This document shows, piece by piece, positions 23,901 through 38,900 of a DNA stretch of 64,000 nt; the stretch's first letter is position 1, and every line of letters starts with the position of its first letter. The notes beneath the pieces are model-generated. The model saw nothing but the letters and a program-made list of their open reading frames with translations, had not been told where the DNA came from and searched no databases. Location of the stretch: positions 465,472 to 529,471 of the forward strand of contig ML682029.1 in the NCBI GenBank assembly GCA_007922195.1, written 5' to 3'. Source of the DNA: Podocnemis expansa (taxonomy: Eukaryota; Chordata; Testudines; Podocnemididae). The position numbers were made by a program, and so were the translations under genes.

Positions 23901-26900
23901 GACCAGAGTGGGGAATCAGAAGCATGTTTTGTTACTGACTGGGAGACTGGTTTAAGTACAACTCATCAGTGGTTTGCAGGTTTGGCCCCTGGTTTTTGCA
24001 GCTTGCCCTGATCTTGGCACATTCAGAAGGTTATCCCAGGAGGCCTGGGTCACACCCTACCCTGGCAGAGGGAGAGAATCAGGGAAGAGCCATAAGACAG
24101 TGGAAGGGAAGAACTGTTGATGCTGATCTAATAATAACTCTTAGAACATAAATTTCACCTTCACCTACTTTCAAAGCCTTGGCAGGGCTGGCACAAGGGG
24201 CATTGCTGCCCTGAGACGGCTTTTGATTTTGCACCCACCCCCAGTGTGTGGGGGGGAGCAGCAGAACCCAGCCTCTACCCCAGACCAGCTTGCCCCACTC
24301 CCAGGGCAGGGAACAGCCAGCCCAGGGTCAGAGTGAGCCAGCCCAGAGGCGGGGTGAGAGAGCAGAGCCCATCCCATGGGCCAGCCAGATGCACCCCGCA
24401 GCAGAGTGATTGTTTTGGGGAGGGGCAGGGGTGAGGGTCCAGCTTTTGAGCCGGCCTGCCCCACCTCTAGCGCGGCACTGTAACCTCCACTAAGTAAATG
24501 ATACTCCAAGCCAGGGCCTCATTTGCTTATGTGTTGAGCTAGCCCTGGCCCTTGGCCAGGAATAACAAGTCTCCTTGCGATGGAACAGAGTCACTCTGGT
24601 GTGGGTGTCCTAGTCTTTAAATGCCATGGGGCAGCCTACGCTGATGCTTTTAAGGTGGGTGATTTCATCCTGCTTAACCTAAAGAAAAATGGATGCGAGG
24701 TCTTTCCTTTCTAGAAGTCCTGGCTCTGGCCTGACCTCAGGTCATAGGGAGCTAGCTGGCTTTGGGGCTCAGAGTACAAGTTCCTATCCATTTCCAGGCC
24801 AGGGGAGTTTGATGGCTGAGGCCACCAGAGAATGGGACACGGATCGTCTCATGCCTCCTGCTCTGGGTCCTGCCCAGCCCAGATCTGGGGAATGGGAATC
24901 GTGTTCTGAATCTGGGCATGCTGTTCAGGAAGCCTCTTGACCTCATGTGTTTTATCCAGGGTATTATCCAGATTGACAGACAGCTGTGTCTCCTCACCTC
25001 CCCAACCTTGAATGCCTTTTAGACTGCTTTACTGTGAGAGCACTCTCTGTATATTACAGGACAAAGTGAACCCCCATTCCCCGACTTGTCCCCAGAAATG
25101 TGCATCTCATATTGGCCAGCTCTTTTTTTCTGAACAATACAAACCCTTAGAAGTGCCATCAGTTCACTAATAGAAAATGGCATGCACAAAGCCTGTTATC
25201 ACAAGGGGAGGTTCCCAAACATGTGAATCCAAACACACTCATTTACATAAAACAACAGAACATCAGTGCATCAGTCAGTGTAGGCATGTCTGGCTACATA
25301 TTTTACACCTTAATCCAACAGAATTTGGCTTACATCACAGTGCATATACTCAGGAAGTGTTCCTGAGCCATGAGATCAAGCAATTGGTCAAAATTTTCAA
25401 CCACTTCCCTTTCACTTATTTCCCTATTGGATTCCATATCCTATAAGCATATTCACTATTATTCATGTCAGTGCACCTTTTAATATTTCTAAAATTTACC
25501 TTATATACTTCAGGAGTAATTTGGAACCTTTGCCAAACAGCAGGGGGGGGAGGGCATGGTAGCTTGTTTTAATTCAGACTACTTTAAAGCTTCCTGAACT
25601 GGCATTTCATTAAATACTTCGCAAGCTTTGCCAGACAGTTTTGCAACCAGTGTGAAGAGCTTCTTGCCCTCAGGAATATTATGAATTTCGCATTGCTTTT
25701 CAAAACTGAAGAACTGTTCTTCAGTGGAGTCTGTCTCTTTGTAGGCCAGACACAGCTGATTCCAGTTGGGGATTGCTTGTGGAGGGAGATATTGGTGATT
25801 TTGGAGCCTTCCAAGCATTCCTAACAGCTCTGCATCGTATTTCCACTCTTTTGCCTTCTCCTCAGCTTCTTGTTTTATTTCCATGGCTCTTGCATGGGCT
25901 TCAGTTTCCTGTGCAGCAGCTTCTTCTATCTACTTCAGCTCCATCTCCTTTTCTTTCTTTCATTTGGGCTTCCCACTTCTGCAACTCATGTCCTCTCTCC
26001 TTTTCTGCTGTCTGCATTCTGGCCGGGTCTAACTTTGCAACTGTTTCAAAGTCACTCATTTTTACCGTTGACTGTTTCTATTCCCCTTACAGAAGATAAA
26101 AAACTATAATCTTCTTTTGACTGTCTCCAGCCACCACACTTAAGTCTCTCTTAAAATTGTTATACCAGTGCTTAAATTGTAAACCTCATTTAAAACAGCA
26201 AGTATACCCTGTGCTTATATCCTGCTACTCACTGCTCCACTGGGACATTACCACAGTTGTAATCTGCACTGGTTGACAGCTGTGTCCCCTCAACCTTCCA
26301 GCCTGGGATGCCTTTTACCTTGCTTTCCTATGAGAGCAACCACTGATCCACTCACACAAAGCCTCTAGCATAGGGCTCAACAAAGCTTGGGTGCCAGGGC
26401 ATCATGGCACCCAGCATTTTGACCCTGGTGCTTAAAAGAGGCAAACAGCAGTGGTGCCTAAAAGAAAAGCCGGTGGCACTGACATTCTCGGTGATGACAT
26501 CTCTTTGTCTCGCCTCCCCACCAAATGTGCCACCAAAAGCTCCTGTTTTCAGTGGCGGGGGGGGTCTTTTTTGTGCTACACTGCTGCTGCCAAATGCACC
26601 AGTGGCTGTTGAGGTTTTTCAGTGGCAGGGGACCCCTTTACTACCTCATACTTAAGGGCACCTGAGTTTTTTGGGCTGGCCCCTATGTGAGTGGCAGATT
26701 TGTCCAGGCCTGCTCTAACATGTAAATCACGCCAAGCTGAATCATGTACATTCTATAGTTACTCATTCATGAATTATATTACAGAGTGACACCAATAAAA
26801 TTCAGTCTCAGATAATCTCCAAAAATGTGCATCTTGTACTGCCCAGCTTTCTTCTTCCAAGCAATACAAACTTAGAGAAAGTCTTTCACTTCATTAGTAG

Positions 26901-29900
26901 AAAATAATAAGCACAAACCCTATTATCTCAGCCTTGATCCAAACATACTGGTTTAGATTAAAAAACCAGAATACATTTATTAACTAGAGAAACACAGAGT
27001 ATAAATGATTGCAAGTATGAAGCATAAACATCAGAATTGATTGCAAAGAAAATAAAAGATAAAATACAGCTAAGTAACTTAAGTCAATTGAGGATAGCCA
27101 TGTTAGTCTAGTTCAGCAAAATAAATGCTACCCGTGAATGCTCATGCAATCAATAAATTTGTTAATCTTTAAAAGCACCACAGGACTCCTTGTTTGTTTA
27201 ACTTGATCAGCTAAATGAATCCAAAGCAAAATTTTTTCTCATGACATGCTTCTGTAATCTTTACTGGCTGAATACCTTCAGTCAGGACCCCTTCCACAGT
27301 CTGGTGTCTTTCACATAATGTTGATGCCATAAACAGAAAGAAAGGGAGGAGGAGATGAGTTGTGTTCTCTGTTCTAATTTCTTATGATTGTTTTGCTCAT
27401 TGAAAATCATCTCCAGTTGAGGTTTGGGTGATAAAAAGTCTCTGTAAAGAAACGTCCAGCTGTTCTTTGTCAGGATGCAAATTTCTCACTCACAAACTGC
27501 TTCTTGCCAAGGAATGGCCTCCTAACCAGAGGATGGATAGTCCATTGGACTTTGTTACCACCTGGCTGAGATGTTGGCTAGCCTTTTGTCTCTGGGGAAC
27601 TGACTTGCGGCTCTTTCCTCAGAATTGGACCATGCTTTATACAGTAGTAATTTAGAACCAGACAATATTGTCACATACATTTTACCAGTTCAATAGTGTT
27701 AGGCATATTACAAATTTTCGAATGATACCCTACAAGACCTACTTTGTATAAAATTGATCGTAGTCTTGTAAAAAAGGAGAACATAGGATACTGATTGTCA
27801 CATCCCAGTACCTCTCTGAACAGGAAGGATATTGAAGGAGACAAACCTTCAGATGGAGCTTGATATGTTTACAAAAGGGATGGTCAGACAGGGTCACCAG
27901 TCACAGCGTGGGCTGGATTTGGTGAACACAGAGGTTCTGTCTGGCCCTATGTTCATAACTGTTACTTCCCCCTCTGGGGGCTCCTTCCAATCCCATGATT
28001 GCTCTCACTTCATCTCCCTGCCCTGTGGACCTGAGGGCTCACCTAAGGAGAATCAGGCAAGGATGGGATCCCCAAGCTGAGGAATGACCAGCTGTGTGAG
28101 GGGCCGTGAGGAGTCAAGGGGGTGCAGAGGCTCAGGTCTTGGGCAGGAAAAAAATGATAGAGAACATAATGAGAATGGAGTGGAGAAGTAGGAGTGCATG
28201 GCACCTTACATGAGCTGGGAAGAAAGGAGACAGAGGGGGCAGTAGTTGGAGAGACAGGCGCAGATCAAAAGTTGGCTTAATGACTGGGGAGACCTGGGTG
28301 TGGGTCTATTTAGAAGGGAAAAGCCAAAGGGGAGTTGAGGCTTAAGGTGGGAAGGAGGTGGAAAGGGTGCAGTAGGGTAAGGGTTAACGGTTGAGTGGAG
28401 ATGAGAGACTTTGGTGTTTATGATGGAGGAAGAGTGTGGGATAGGTGTGGGGAGATTCCTGAAGTTTTTATGAAAGGCTTATGGGTCCTCTTCTCCAAAG
28501 CCTATGGGTATAAGTCAGGGGTGGAGGAAGGAACTGCCAAAGGCAAAGCAGATTCTGGACACTCACATGGTCAGGATCATGGAGTCCGATCCAGACGTAA
28601 TCCTCAAAGCCTTTCATGATGATGTAATTGGCCACCATGTCCCCTTCTGTGTCAGTGTGAATGGAGGCAAGATGGGCCCCCTTGCGGTGATTCTGACATT
28701 CCACCTGCAGCAGAGACATCCATGAGACCACTTACCCTCAACAGGAGGCTGCTGTGTGGCACTGGGGGGAGTCCTACACCCCAAGCAGGAGCAGGAGCAG
28801 AGGTGGCTGCAAGAAAAGAGAACCTCCTCTCTTTGCCTTTCTCTGAGCCCAGGGTCTGATGCTAGTCATATCCCTTCTTCAACCCCCCCCCACCCACTTC
28901 TGCAGTGATACGCTCAGGGGCAGTGGGGATGTCATCAAACCCCTTCAGCCCTCCCCCACCACCCTGTCCTCAGCTAAGCCACCCAGCCCCCCAGATCGCT
29001 GAGAGGAGCCTTGTACCTCAGCCTCTGTCCATATCATCTTTTCAGGGAAGAACCCATAGCAGTGGTCTTTGTAGTATAGCCAGTCACTATGACAAGTTGT
29101 GGCCCTTTTTCCTGATCTGACATGGTGAGAGAGGACACTGTAGGGAGAGGCTGTATCAGAGAAGAGAAGGGAGTAGAGATGTCAGGTGTCATTCTACCAG
29201 CACTAGGTCTCCAAAAATCCAATGAACTTTTGCCCTTTTTCACAATGGCCACTATCTCCTATTAAAAAAACCAAGGAGTCCTGTGGCACTTAAAGAGTAA
29301 CAAATTTATTTATTGCATGAGCAAATGCAGAAATGAGAAAGGAGAAAATGAGGTGGGTTTTCTACCATGAAAGCTCATGCAATAAATAATTTTTTTAGTC
29401 TTTAAGCACCACAGGACTCCTTGTTTGTTTTACTGAACTAGACTAAGACAGCTGCCCCTTTGGAACTATCTCCTGTTACTTTCAATGGGACTGAAGCCAT
29501 TCAGTTAAAACAGCTGCCACTCCATTCCTTTGTGTTTGTGGCTGTCCTACTGAAAATTGCTACTGTCTTCCTGGGTCACACTGTGCCATAAAGTAGCACC
29601 CTGTGACCCCCATATTCATCATCCATAGAGGGCTGTGATATTTCATGCTGAGCATCCCATGTGCGAGATCATAGAAAAGGTCATGATCACCTGAACCCCA
29701 TTACTCTGTCAAACCATGTGTATCATTATGGTGTATGAATTTACGAGATTTTTGCTCCATGGTTGTTATTGAAACTGAAATTTGTTGTGAATTTGGGAGT
29801 CATCCAATAATAGTTCAACTACAGTACCAGCCTATAAAACGGGAAATAAGGACAACCTGGGGAATTACAGACCAGTCATCTTACCATCAGTACCTGGAAA

Positions 29901-32900
29901 GATAGCGGAGCAAATAATGAAAAAATGAATTTGCAAACACCTCGAACTGTGGTTTTCAAACCTTTTTCTTGGAAACACCTTTTCTCCTGGGGAAGGTTGG
30001 TTCCAGCCTGGATATTGTGAAACTCTACCCTCTGTCAAGGAGAGACGCTGCTTGATTCAAATGCTGTTTAGTTTATGGACTTAGAATGCAAATTTATTTT
30101 TATTTGTTAAGTGACCGGCTTTCATCTCTGTGCTTTCTACTTATAAGGTATCTTTCTGTAATTAATAAATCTATTTTATATTTTACCTTACTTATGTTTT
30201 AGTTGAAATGCTTGGGAAATCTCACTTCATATTAACAATGTCAATTGCATGTCCACCCTTTGGTTGGTGTGGTGAACTACTTAATGAACTTATTTTGGTT
30301 AGGTTTCCAACCAGCGCAAGACAATGAAAGAATGGGAATCTGGGAAGAACTGCCTGAAGCATTTCCAAGGCTGGTTCGTAAGTGGCTGGGGAAGCATCCA
30401 TGTAACATGGTTGCGTGAGTCCCTGCCAGTGGATGGCTCTGTCAGTCAAGGACCTGTTAGAGGTTTGTGGCTTCACGCTATATCCCAAAATGAGAGGATA
30501 CCCCAGGTTAATAGGACAGATGGCTCAATGGACCCATAATCCAGGTTGCACCCCAGGGAGCCCATCATAGGGGAAAATGGTAGATATGGTATATCTTAAC
30601 TTTAGTAAGGCTTTTGATATTGTCTCTCATGACCATCTCATGAAAAATATTAGCAAAAGACAAACAAGACAGATCTATGATAAGGTGGGTGCATTACTGG
30701 TTGGAAAACTGTTCCAAGAGAATAGTTATCAGTGAGTCACAGACAAGCTGGAAGGGCATATCCGGTGGGGTCCTGCAGGAATCAGTTCAACGTCCAGTTC
30801 TGTTCATTATCTGCATCCGTTTGGGGGCACGGGGAAGTAACACAGGGAATCAAGCTGCTTTCCTGAAGCAACAATATAAGGCTGCTACTAGAGGGTTCCC
30901 TAGCATGGGTCCCAGAGTGGAGAGTAGGGCCCAACCCCACCCTATCCCCACCAGCCATCAACTGAAGGGACATGATCCCCAGCAAAGAGACAAGGGCCTA
31001 TGAGAACCAAGACAGGACTGAGAGCCCACAGTGAGCACCCATCTTAGAGAGGCTTTATTACAATCAGCCCCACCTGGAAGGGGGAAGAACACTTGAAGTA
31101 AAAAGTTTCCTGGGGCTAGAAGGAAACACTGGACACACCAACATTGAGGAGGAGCTTTATCACATCATTTTATAGGCAATTCATCCAACACACACTTCTT
31201 TCTCTTCTTGATATGAATACCGTAGTAGTCCAAAAGTATCAAAAGCTTTGCTAAAGTCCAGTATCTCACATCCACCAGTTGCTCCGCATGGGGGCATATT
31301 AGGGGCTGCAAGGCTCTTAGGCTGCCCTCACAGGTGCCCCTCCAACCTAGGGTTGTCCCTTCTCCCACCTGGGGCCATGGCTTCCCATTCCAGCCTTAGG
31401 GCCCTGCCTGGCCCCTGCAAGCAGGACAGCTTTGGAAGGGTCCTGGTGCCAGACGTCATCCCCAGCCTAGCTGGTTTGCCCCCAAGGATGGTGGAGCCAA
31501 GAGGTACACGCGGTACAGCTTCCGGTGTGGTCTGAAGCCCACACCAGAGGCCATACTGCATGCCATGCAGCCCCACTCCCAGAGCGGAGCAACCAGTCGC
31601 CCTGACCTGCCCCACCTGCGGGGCAAACCAGCCAGCTCAGAGGCAGTAAGCATCTTGGACGAGTGATTAGCAGGAAGCACAAAGCCTACAAGGAGTGGAA
31701 GATGGGAAGGATCCTCAAGGAAAGCTACATCTTGGAGGTCAGAATATGTAAAGATAAAATGAGAAAGGTGAAACATCAAGTGTAGCTGGGCCTTGCAAAG
31801 GGAATTTAAACCTATAGTAAAAGGTTCTTTGGCCATATAGATAGGAAGAAAACAAAAAAAGAAGAAGTGGGACGGTTAAAAACTGAGGATGGGGTTGAGG
31901 TCAAGGATAATCTAGGCATGGTCGAATATCTAAGTAATTACTTTGCTGCTGTTTTTAGTGAGGGTGCTGACAACCTTGGAGATAGTGGTAGGGTAGCTAA
32001 TAGGAATGAGGACATGGAAGTTGAAAACACCATATCCAGGGTAGAAGCCAAACTCTAGTTGCTTGATGGGACTAAATCAGGGGGGCCTAGATAATCTCCT
32101 TCTAAGGATATTAAAAGAACTGGCATAAAAAATTACCAGCTTGTTAATAAGGATTTTTAATGAATCTGTGAACTTGGGGGTTGTACCGTATGACTGGAGA
32201 ATTGCTAATATAGTTCCTATTTTCAAGAAAGGGAATAAAGGTGATCAGGGTAACTACAGACCTGTTAGTTTGACCGCGGTGGTACACAAGGGCTGGGGGA
32301 AAATTTTGAATGAGAAAGTACTTAAACAAATTGAGCATAACAGTAACTGGGATAAATTATAACATGGCTTTACAAAAGGTGTATTTTTCCAGACCAACCT
32401 GATCTCCTTTCTTGAGAAGATAACAGATTTTTTGGACAAAGGGAATATAGTGGACCTACATGTACTTAAATTTCAGCAAGGCATTTGCTACAGTTCCACA
32501 TAGGGAATTATTAGTTAAGTTACAAAAGATGGGGCTTAATATGAAAATGGAAAGGTGGATAAGGAACTGGTCAAAGGGGAGACTACAGCAGGTCATACTG
32601 AAGAGTGAACTGTCAGCCTGGAGGGAGGCTACTAGTGGAGTCTGTCAGGGATCAGTCTTGGGCTCAATCTTATTTAAAGTTTTTGTTACTGACCTTGGCA
32701 CAGAAAGTGGGAATGTGCTAATTAAGTTTGCAGATGAGATTAAATTGGGCATTATTGCCATTACAGAGAAGGATTAGGATATCATGTAGAATGATTGAGA
32801 TGACCTTTTAAACCGGAGAATTAGGAAAAAGATGAAATTTAATAATGGGATGTGCAAGGTCATGCATTTAGGGACAAATGACAGGAATTTTCCCTATAAG

Positions 32901-35900
32901 TTGGGAGTGTACCAGTTGGAAAGGACAGAGGAGGAGAAGGACCTTGGGCCACTGGTTGATTAAAAGATGACTGTGAGCCACCAATGTGATGTGGCTGTGA
33001 AAAAGAATTATGAGGTCCTAGGATGCATCAGAAGAGGTATTTTGAGTAGAGATAGGGAAGTGTTAATGACGCTATACAAAGCGCTGTTGAGACTCCATCT
33101 GGAATTTTGTGTGCAGTTCTGGTCCCCCGTGTTTAAAAAAAGATTAATTCAAACTGGAACAGGTGCAGAGGAGACTTAAGGAGCTTGGCTTGTCTAGCCT
33201 AACCAAAAGAAGGTTGAGGGGAGATATGATAGCTCTCTCTAAGTACATCAGAGGGATAAATACCAGGGAGGGAGAGGAATTATTTGAGTACAGCACCAAT
33301 GTAGACACAAGTACAAATGGATACAAACTGCTCTTCAGAAAATTTAGCCTTGAAATCAGACACAGATTTCTAACCATCAGAGGAGTAAAGTTCTGGAATA
33401 GCCTTCCAAGGGGAGCTGTAGGGAAAAAACATAACTGCCTTCAAAACTGAGCTTGATAAATTTATAGAGAGGACAGTATGATGGAATGGTCTAGTTTGGC
33501 AATAGACTGAGTTTTGACTAACGGTTGTGGATATGCCAGTGACCTGAGAAGGGAGGTTGGATGGGGTGGGTTCTGAGTTTTTATAGAAAATTGTTTCTTG
33601 GGTGACTGGCTGGTGAGACTTGCCCACATGCTCAAGTTTTAACTAGCACCATATCTGGGGTCAGAAGGGAATTTTCCCCTGGAGCATATTGGCTAGAACT
33701 GAGACTTTCTCTCCTTTCTCTGTAGCATGGCTCGCTTGCTGGTGGAATCTCTCTAAGTCTTTAAATCATGATCTGAAGACTTTAATAACTAAGTCATAGA
33801 ATCATAGAAACTCAAAGGGACCATGAGAGGTCATCAAGTCCAGTCTCCAGCACTCATGGCAGGACCAAGTACCCTCTTAAACTATCCCTGGCAGGTGTTT
33901 GTCTACCCTAAGCCCACAAAAGCTTATGTCCAAATAAATCGGTTAGTCTTTAAGGTGCCACAGGACTCTCACTGCTTTCAGTATACAACAGACTAACATG
34001 GGTACCCCTCTAGAAACTGCCAATGATGTAGACTCCACAACCTGCCTAAGCTGCTTAGTCCAGTGGTTAATAACCACTATCATAGGACAGACGTTTATTT
34101 CAGGAGTAGGTAGGTGAGTTTTTGTGGTCTGCATTGTGCAGGAATTCAGACTCGATGATCATTTTGGTCCCTTCTGACCTTAGAGTCTATGGCTAAGTCC
34201 ACACATAAAAGCTTAGTTCAGACTTGCTTAACTAACTTTTTAGTTTGAACTAAAAGTTAGTTCGAACTAAAAAAACATGGTTGGTTTGAACTAACCACTA
34301 GTTCAAACTTATTTAGTTCAAACTAGCATGACTATATCACACTAGTTGGAACTAGCCAAAGTGGCAAGTTCAAACTAGAGTTTAGTTCGAACTTACTGTT
34401 CAAACTAAAAAAATGTTTAGTTCGAAACTAGCCAAAGGCTTGTGTATACATGGTTCAAATTAGTCCGGACTAAGCTAGCTTAGTCCAGACAAATTTGCTA
34501 GTGCAGACATAGCCTATGAGTCTATGCCTCTGGGCAGGCCTGCCCCACCCCAGCACTGGCAGGGTTGAGGGCCCCACATCCTCATGGGTCCCTGGACACA
34601 GTTCCCGTAGGCCCATGCAGTAATCCACCACTGCCTCCACATCCACTGAGTCAGTCATCTCATCATAAAGATAATCAGATTGGTTGGGCATCTTGCCATT
34701 GGTGAACACATGCTTACCACTCCTGATCATCCTCCTCTCTTCCAAGTGCCTCAGACTGGATTCCTTGAAGACCTGCTCCATGTTTTTCCTGGGAACTGAG
34801 ATTAGGCTCACTGATCTATAGTTTCCCAGTTCCTCCTCCTTCCCCTTTTTTGAATATGGGCACTAGATTTGCCTTTGTCCAATCACCTGGTACCTTCCCC
34901 ATTGACCGTGAGTTTTCAAAGATAATGGCCAATGACACTTCAGTCACATCAGTCAACTCCCACAGCACCCTCAGATGCATTGAAGCCAGTCCCAGGGATT
35001 TATGCATGTCCAGCCTTTCTAAATATTCCTGAACCTCTTCTTTCAGAACTGAGAGCTGTTCACCGCCTCACTACACTGTCCAGTGCAGTAATCTGGGAGC
35101 TGACCTTGTCTGTCAAGACAGAGGGAAAAAAAGCATCAAATACTTCAGGTTTTGCCACATTACGGCTATGTCTACTTTGCAGAGCACTTTCAAAAAAACC
35201 TTTTTTTGAAAAAATTATTTCAAAATATATTCTGAATAATTATCTCAAAATAACATTTTTCAAAAACACTATATTGGGAGAACAGCCCAGGGACCAGCTC
35301 CTTGTCCCGAAATACTGCAGCTTTTTTTTTCCCCTCGAAAAGTGAAAGTTCACACTGGACTCTCTTTTTCAAAAAAAAAAAAACAACACTGGAAGAGATA
35401 GGCAGGGTATTTTTTAAAAAAAGCCTTTGCCGCATCTGGCGATGGCTTATTTCAAAAAAGCTCTCTCAAAAAAGGCTTTTTTTTTTTTAATTTAACCAGG
35501 TATAGCATTCCCAAAAAAGCACTTCAGTATTTCAAGATGCCAGCGTGCTTTTTCAAAAAAAGCTAAACCCAAGCATTTTTCAAGACAGCTTTTTCAAAAC
35601 GCCATTGATGAATGCAGTAAAGGCTTTTTTCGAAAAAGCCTGCCTATTTCTTCCATTGGCTTTCTTTTTTTCGAAAAAGGAAGTCAGGTGTAGACTTTCA
35701 CTTTAAAAAAAAAAAAGCCGAATTTTTTTCGGAACAAAGCCATCCCCGCACTGTTCTCCTGATATAGACTTTTTTGAAAAAAGTTATTTCAAGATAATTA
35801 CTCCAAACTTACTTACAATCTTTGCATTGGAGCTCTGAGCAGTCATATTGCACTCTTCCATACAGAGCAACTCTTCCACCTTTTCTCTCCCACTTGTCCT

Positions 35901-38900
35901 TCCTGAACAGTTCAGAGTATCTATGACAGTCATCCAGTTGTGTATTATCCCAAGAAGTCTCAGTTATTCCACTCACATCATAGTTCCTTCCTCAGCCAGG
36001 ACTTCCAGTTCCTCCTGCTTGTTTCCCAGGCCTTTTGAGGTTGTGTACTGGTCCCTAAGGTAACTAGCAGATTACCCAACTTTCTCAGTACAAATCAAGG
36101 GGCCTTCTCTGTTGCACCCTCCTCCTTGTGCTTCTCCTGGTACCTCACTTACCATCTACAGGAATAGCCAACATGGCAATGTCAAGATCACATCATGCCA
36201 TTGCAACGTAATTTCTTTCTGTAGGAGGGTTACTGGCCCTGTGAATTGGAAGAAGCTGTAGATTTGAACCACCTTGTGTTAAGTGATGCTTTTGACACAG
36301 TCCCATGTGATATTTTCATCAACAAACTATGGAAAGGTGAACTAGATGAAGTTACTATAAGGGCAGGGCCAAATTATAGCAGGGGCTCATGGGGCTGAAA
36401 TCCCAGGCCCTGTCCAAAAGGGGGGGTCCCCACCTCTAACCCCAAAATCCCTGTGATAATCTGTCCCCCTGCCCCACTCAGCGCCTGCAGGTCAGGAGCG
36501 CTTGCTCCCCCAAGCCCTGCCTATGTTGAGTGGGGCAGGGCCCTGGAGCCAGAGGCCCAACTCTGTGATCCCACCCCACCCCTGAGCCAACTGGCTCACC
36601 CCCCAGGGGTGGGGAGGACCAGTAATTGGTCACTCTGCCCAGATGGCAGGGCTGGCTGATGTGAGGCACAGTCAGCAGCACAGCTTTCCAGGGACCATGG
36701 CAGTACTGGGGTGGGGTGGGAGGGTTGCACCAGGGCTGTGGTACACACTAGGTGGCCCACACCCCAGGGGTAGACTGGCTGGAGTAGGGGTGGAAAGGGA
36801 CCACCCTCTGGCCCTAGAGCAATCCCCCAGTGATGGCCTGCCCGCAGGCTGCCATGCTGGGGCCAGGGCCCCTCAGTGAGGGGTAGGGCCCCAGGCGGGG
36901 GGGGGGGCAGAGTGGAGGACAGCTCAGGCCTCCTGGACCAGTTAATCTGGCCCCGTATAAGGTGGATGCACAAAAGGCTGGAAGACCTGTGGCCTTGGGC
37001 TATGCATATATTGAGCTTGCATGCATATATCACTCTCTATCTATTTTATACAAATATATCTTTATATAAATTGAAGAAAGCGTAGTTTTATAGTATTTCA
37101 TTTCTTATAGGTAAGAAGCTTGGTACTAGTTCTTTCCATAAGCTGAAATTCATGTATCCTGCAGATCTTTGCAAGGAGTGACTCACTTTGCAAAGACTGT
37201 AAGTAAGTTTGCTATGCAATAGGATGAGATCCTGCAAGCTTTGTAAGCCAAGGTTTGCATCTATCTAATGCAAGACGAGAAGACTAACTAGGTAAGAGGT
37301 GAGCGTAGGCCATGCAGAATTTGGCAAGCTGGGTTTTTGATCATGCTCTGCAGATAAACAGGTGGAAAATATATCTGCAAACCCACTGCAAAACCCACAA
37401 GCTGGTAAACAAGAAAATGGAAGAATATGCCAGAAAATAAACATCAATAGACTGCTGAACCAATAATCTAAAAGTACCCCCAGGAGTTTCAGGAAAACAC
37501 CCATATTTGGGCCAGGAAGAATGAGATAATTCGATTTATTCTTGGAGGGGTATAGAAAGGTAGAACCCCCTATACCATGCAAAAAGGGTATTTAAAGCCC
37601 CGGAATTTGCAGAGGGGTTGATGCTTCCAATGTCCAGCCGATTAATTCAAACAATGCAAGAGGAAACTGCACCAGCCTACAGCAATGCTCTACCTGACTT
37701 CTTTCAGCTAGGTTTCTTTCTTTTATTTTAGTTGATCAGTTTTAGAATTGTTAGCTCAGTACTTAACTTATCTTCACTTCAAGTGTGAGTATAATTTTTG
37801 CAATTGTATCTTAAAGATAGGAAATCTTAGCGGCAATATTGTTGATAGTTATTATAGAAATGTATTGATGTATTTCTTTACCACTTATTCCACATTGTAT
37901 TCATTTGTATTCTTACCCATCACTTGCTTTATGCAGCTAGCAATAAAGAATTGTTATAAAATCTCAATCTGAGTACCCCTTGACTGCCTTTTTTCAGAGA
38001 GGAAGTCCTATTTAATTAACATACCTGTAATCAGTCTGGACTAAGAACACCTGTCCTTCAAAATGGTCTATATTGGCTAACCCAAATTCCTAAAGAATTA
38101 CAGAATTTGCTACAGACCATATGCAGCAATGTTGGCAAGGCTGCCTTTTTTTCTGTCAAACTGGAGGAACATATCTAGTGGGGGTCCTCAGGAGTCTGTC
38201 CTGGGTCAGGCACTATTCAACATTTCCTTTGATGACCTGGGTAATAGATTGGACAATATACTTATAAATGTGGCTGACACTAAGGTGGGAGGTGATGCTC
38301 ACACGTTGACGGACAGGATGAGAATTCAAATGGCCTTCACATATGGAGATTTGATCTGAAATCAGCAAGAAAAAATTCAGTAAAGAGAGGGGGGAGTACC
38401 TCACTTAAGAAGGAAAAATCAAATGCACAGCTACAAAAGGAGATTAACTAGCTAGATGGTCATAGTGCTGAAAAGGATCTGGAGGTGAACTACAGACTGA
38501 ATAAGAATCAACAATTTGATGCAGCTTAAAAAAAAAAAAGAAGCTACTATCATTCTATGGCGTGTAAACTGGAGTGCTGTCTGTACAACTCAGGTGTAAA
38601 TTCTCCTGTTCTGCTTGGCACTGATGAGGCCTCAGCTGTGGGTGCCACACTTCAAGAAAGATATTTAGAAAAAGGAGTGATCCCAGAGGACAACAAAAAA
38701 AATGCTAAAAAGTTTATAAAATTTGATCTATAAGGAAAGGTTTAAACAATGGGCGTGTTTAGTCTATAGCAGTGGTTCTCAGTTCGTGTCAAACTGGTAG
38801 CTTATCACGACCCTACAGGACACACTAATACACACATCCCAAGTCAAATCCAGCCACCTCCCTCGGCTCTGTGACACATTTACCACTGTGCGGTGACACA

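Larger units (their letters stand above)
24965..27802 (-). mobile_element. LTR retroelement D: gag between two LTR-like flanks
   Basis: 24965-25265 and 26262-27010 are homologous (for example GACAGCTGTGTC, AATGTGCATCT, CANTAGTAGAAAAT). On the minus strand the right flank begins TGTGACAATCAG at 27802, has TATAAAG near 27637 and AATAAA near 26970. Only a gag remnant (25579-26060) lies between, so pol is deleted. The right LTR carries a Penelope end and another insertion. Lies in intron 4 of the lectin gene. Confidence 0.6.

Noticed and set aside
36596..37033. 145-codon minus-strand frame
   Set aside because: Covers the inside of a hAT element and its junction with CR1 and LTR-B; cannot be one gene.
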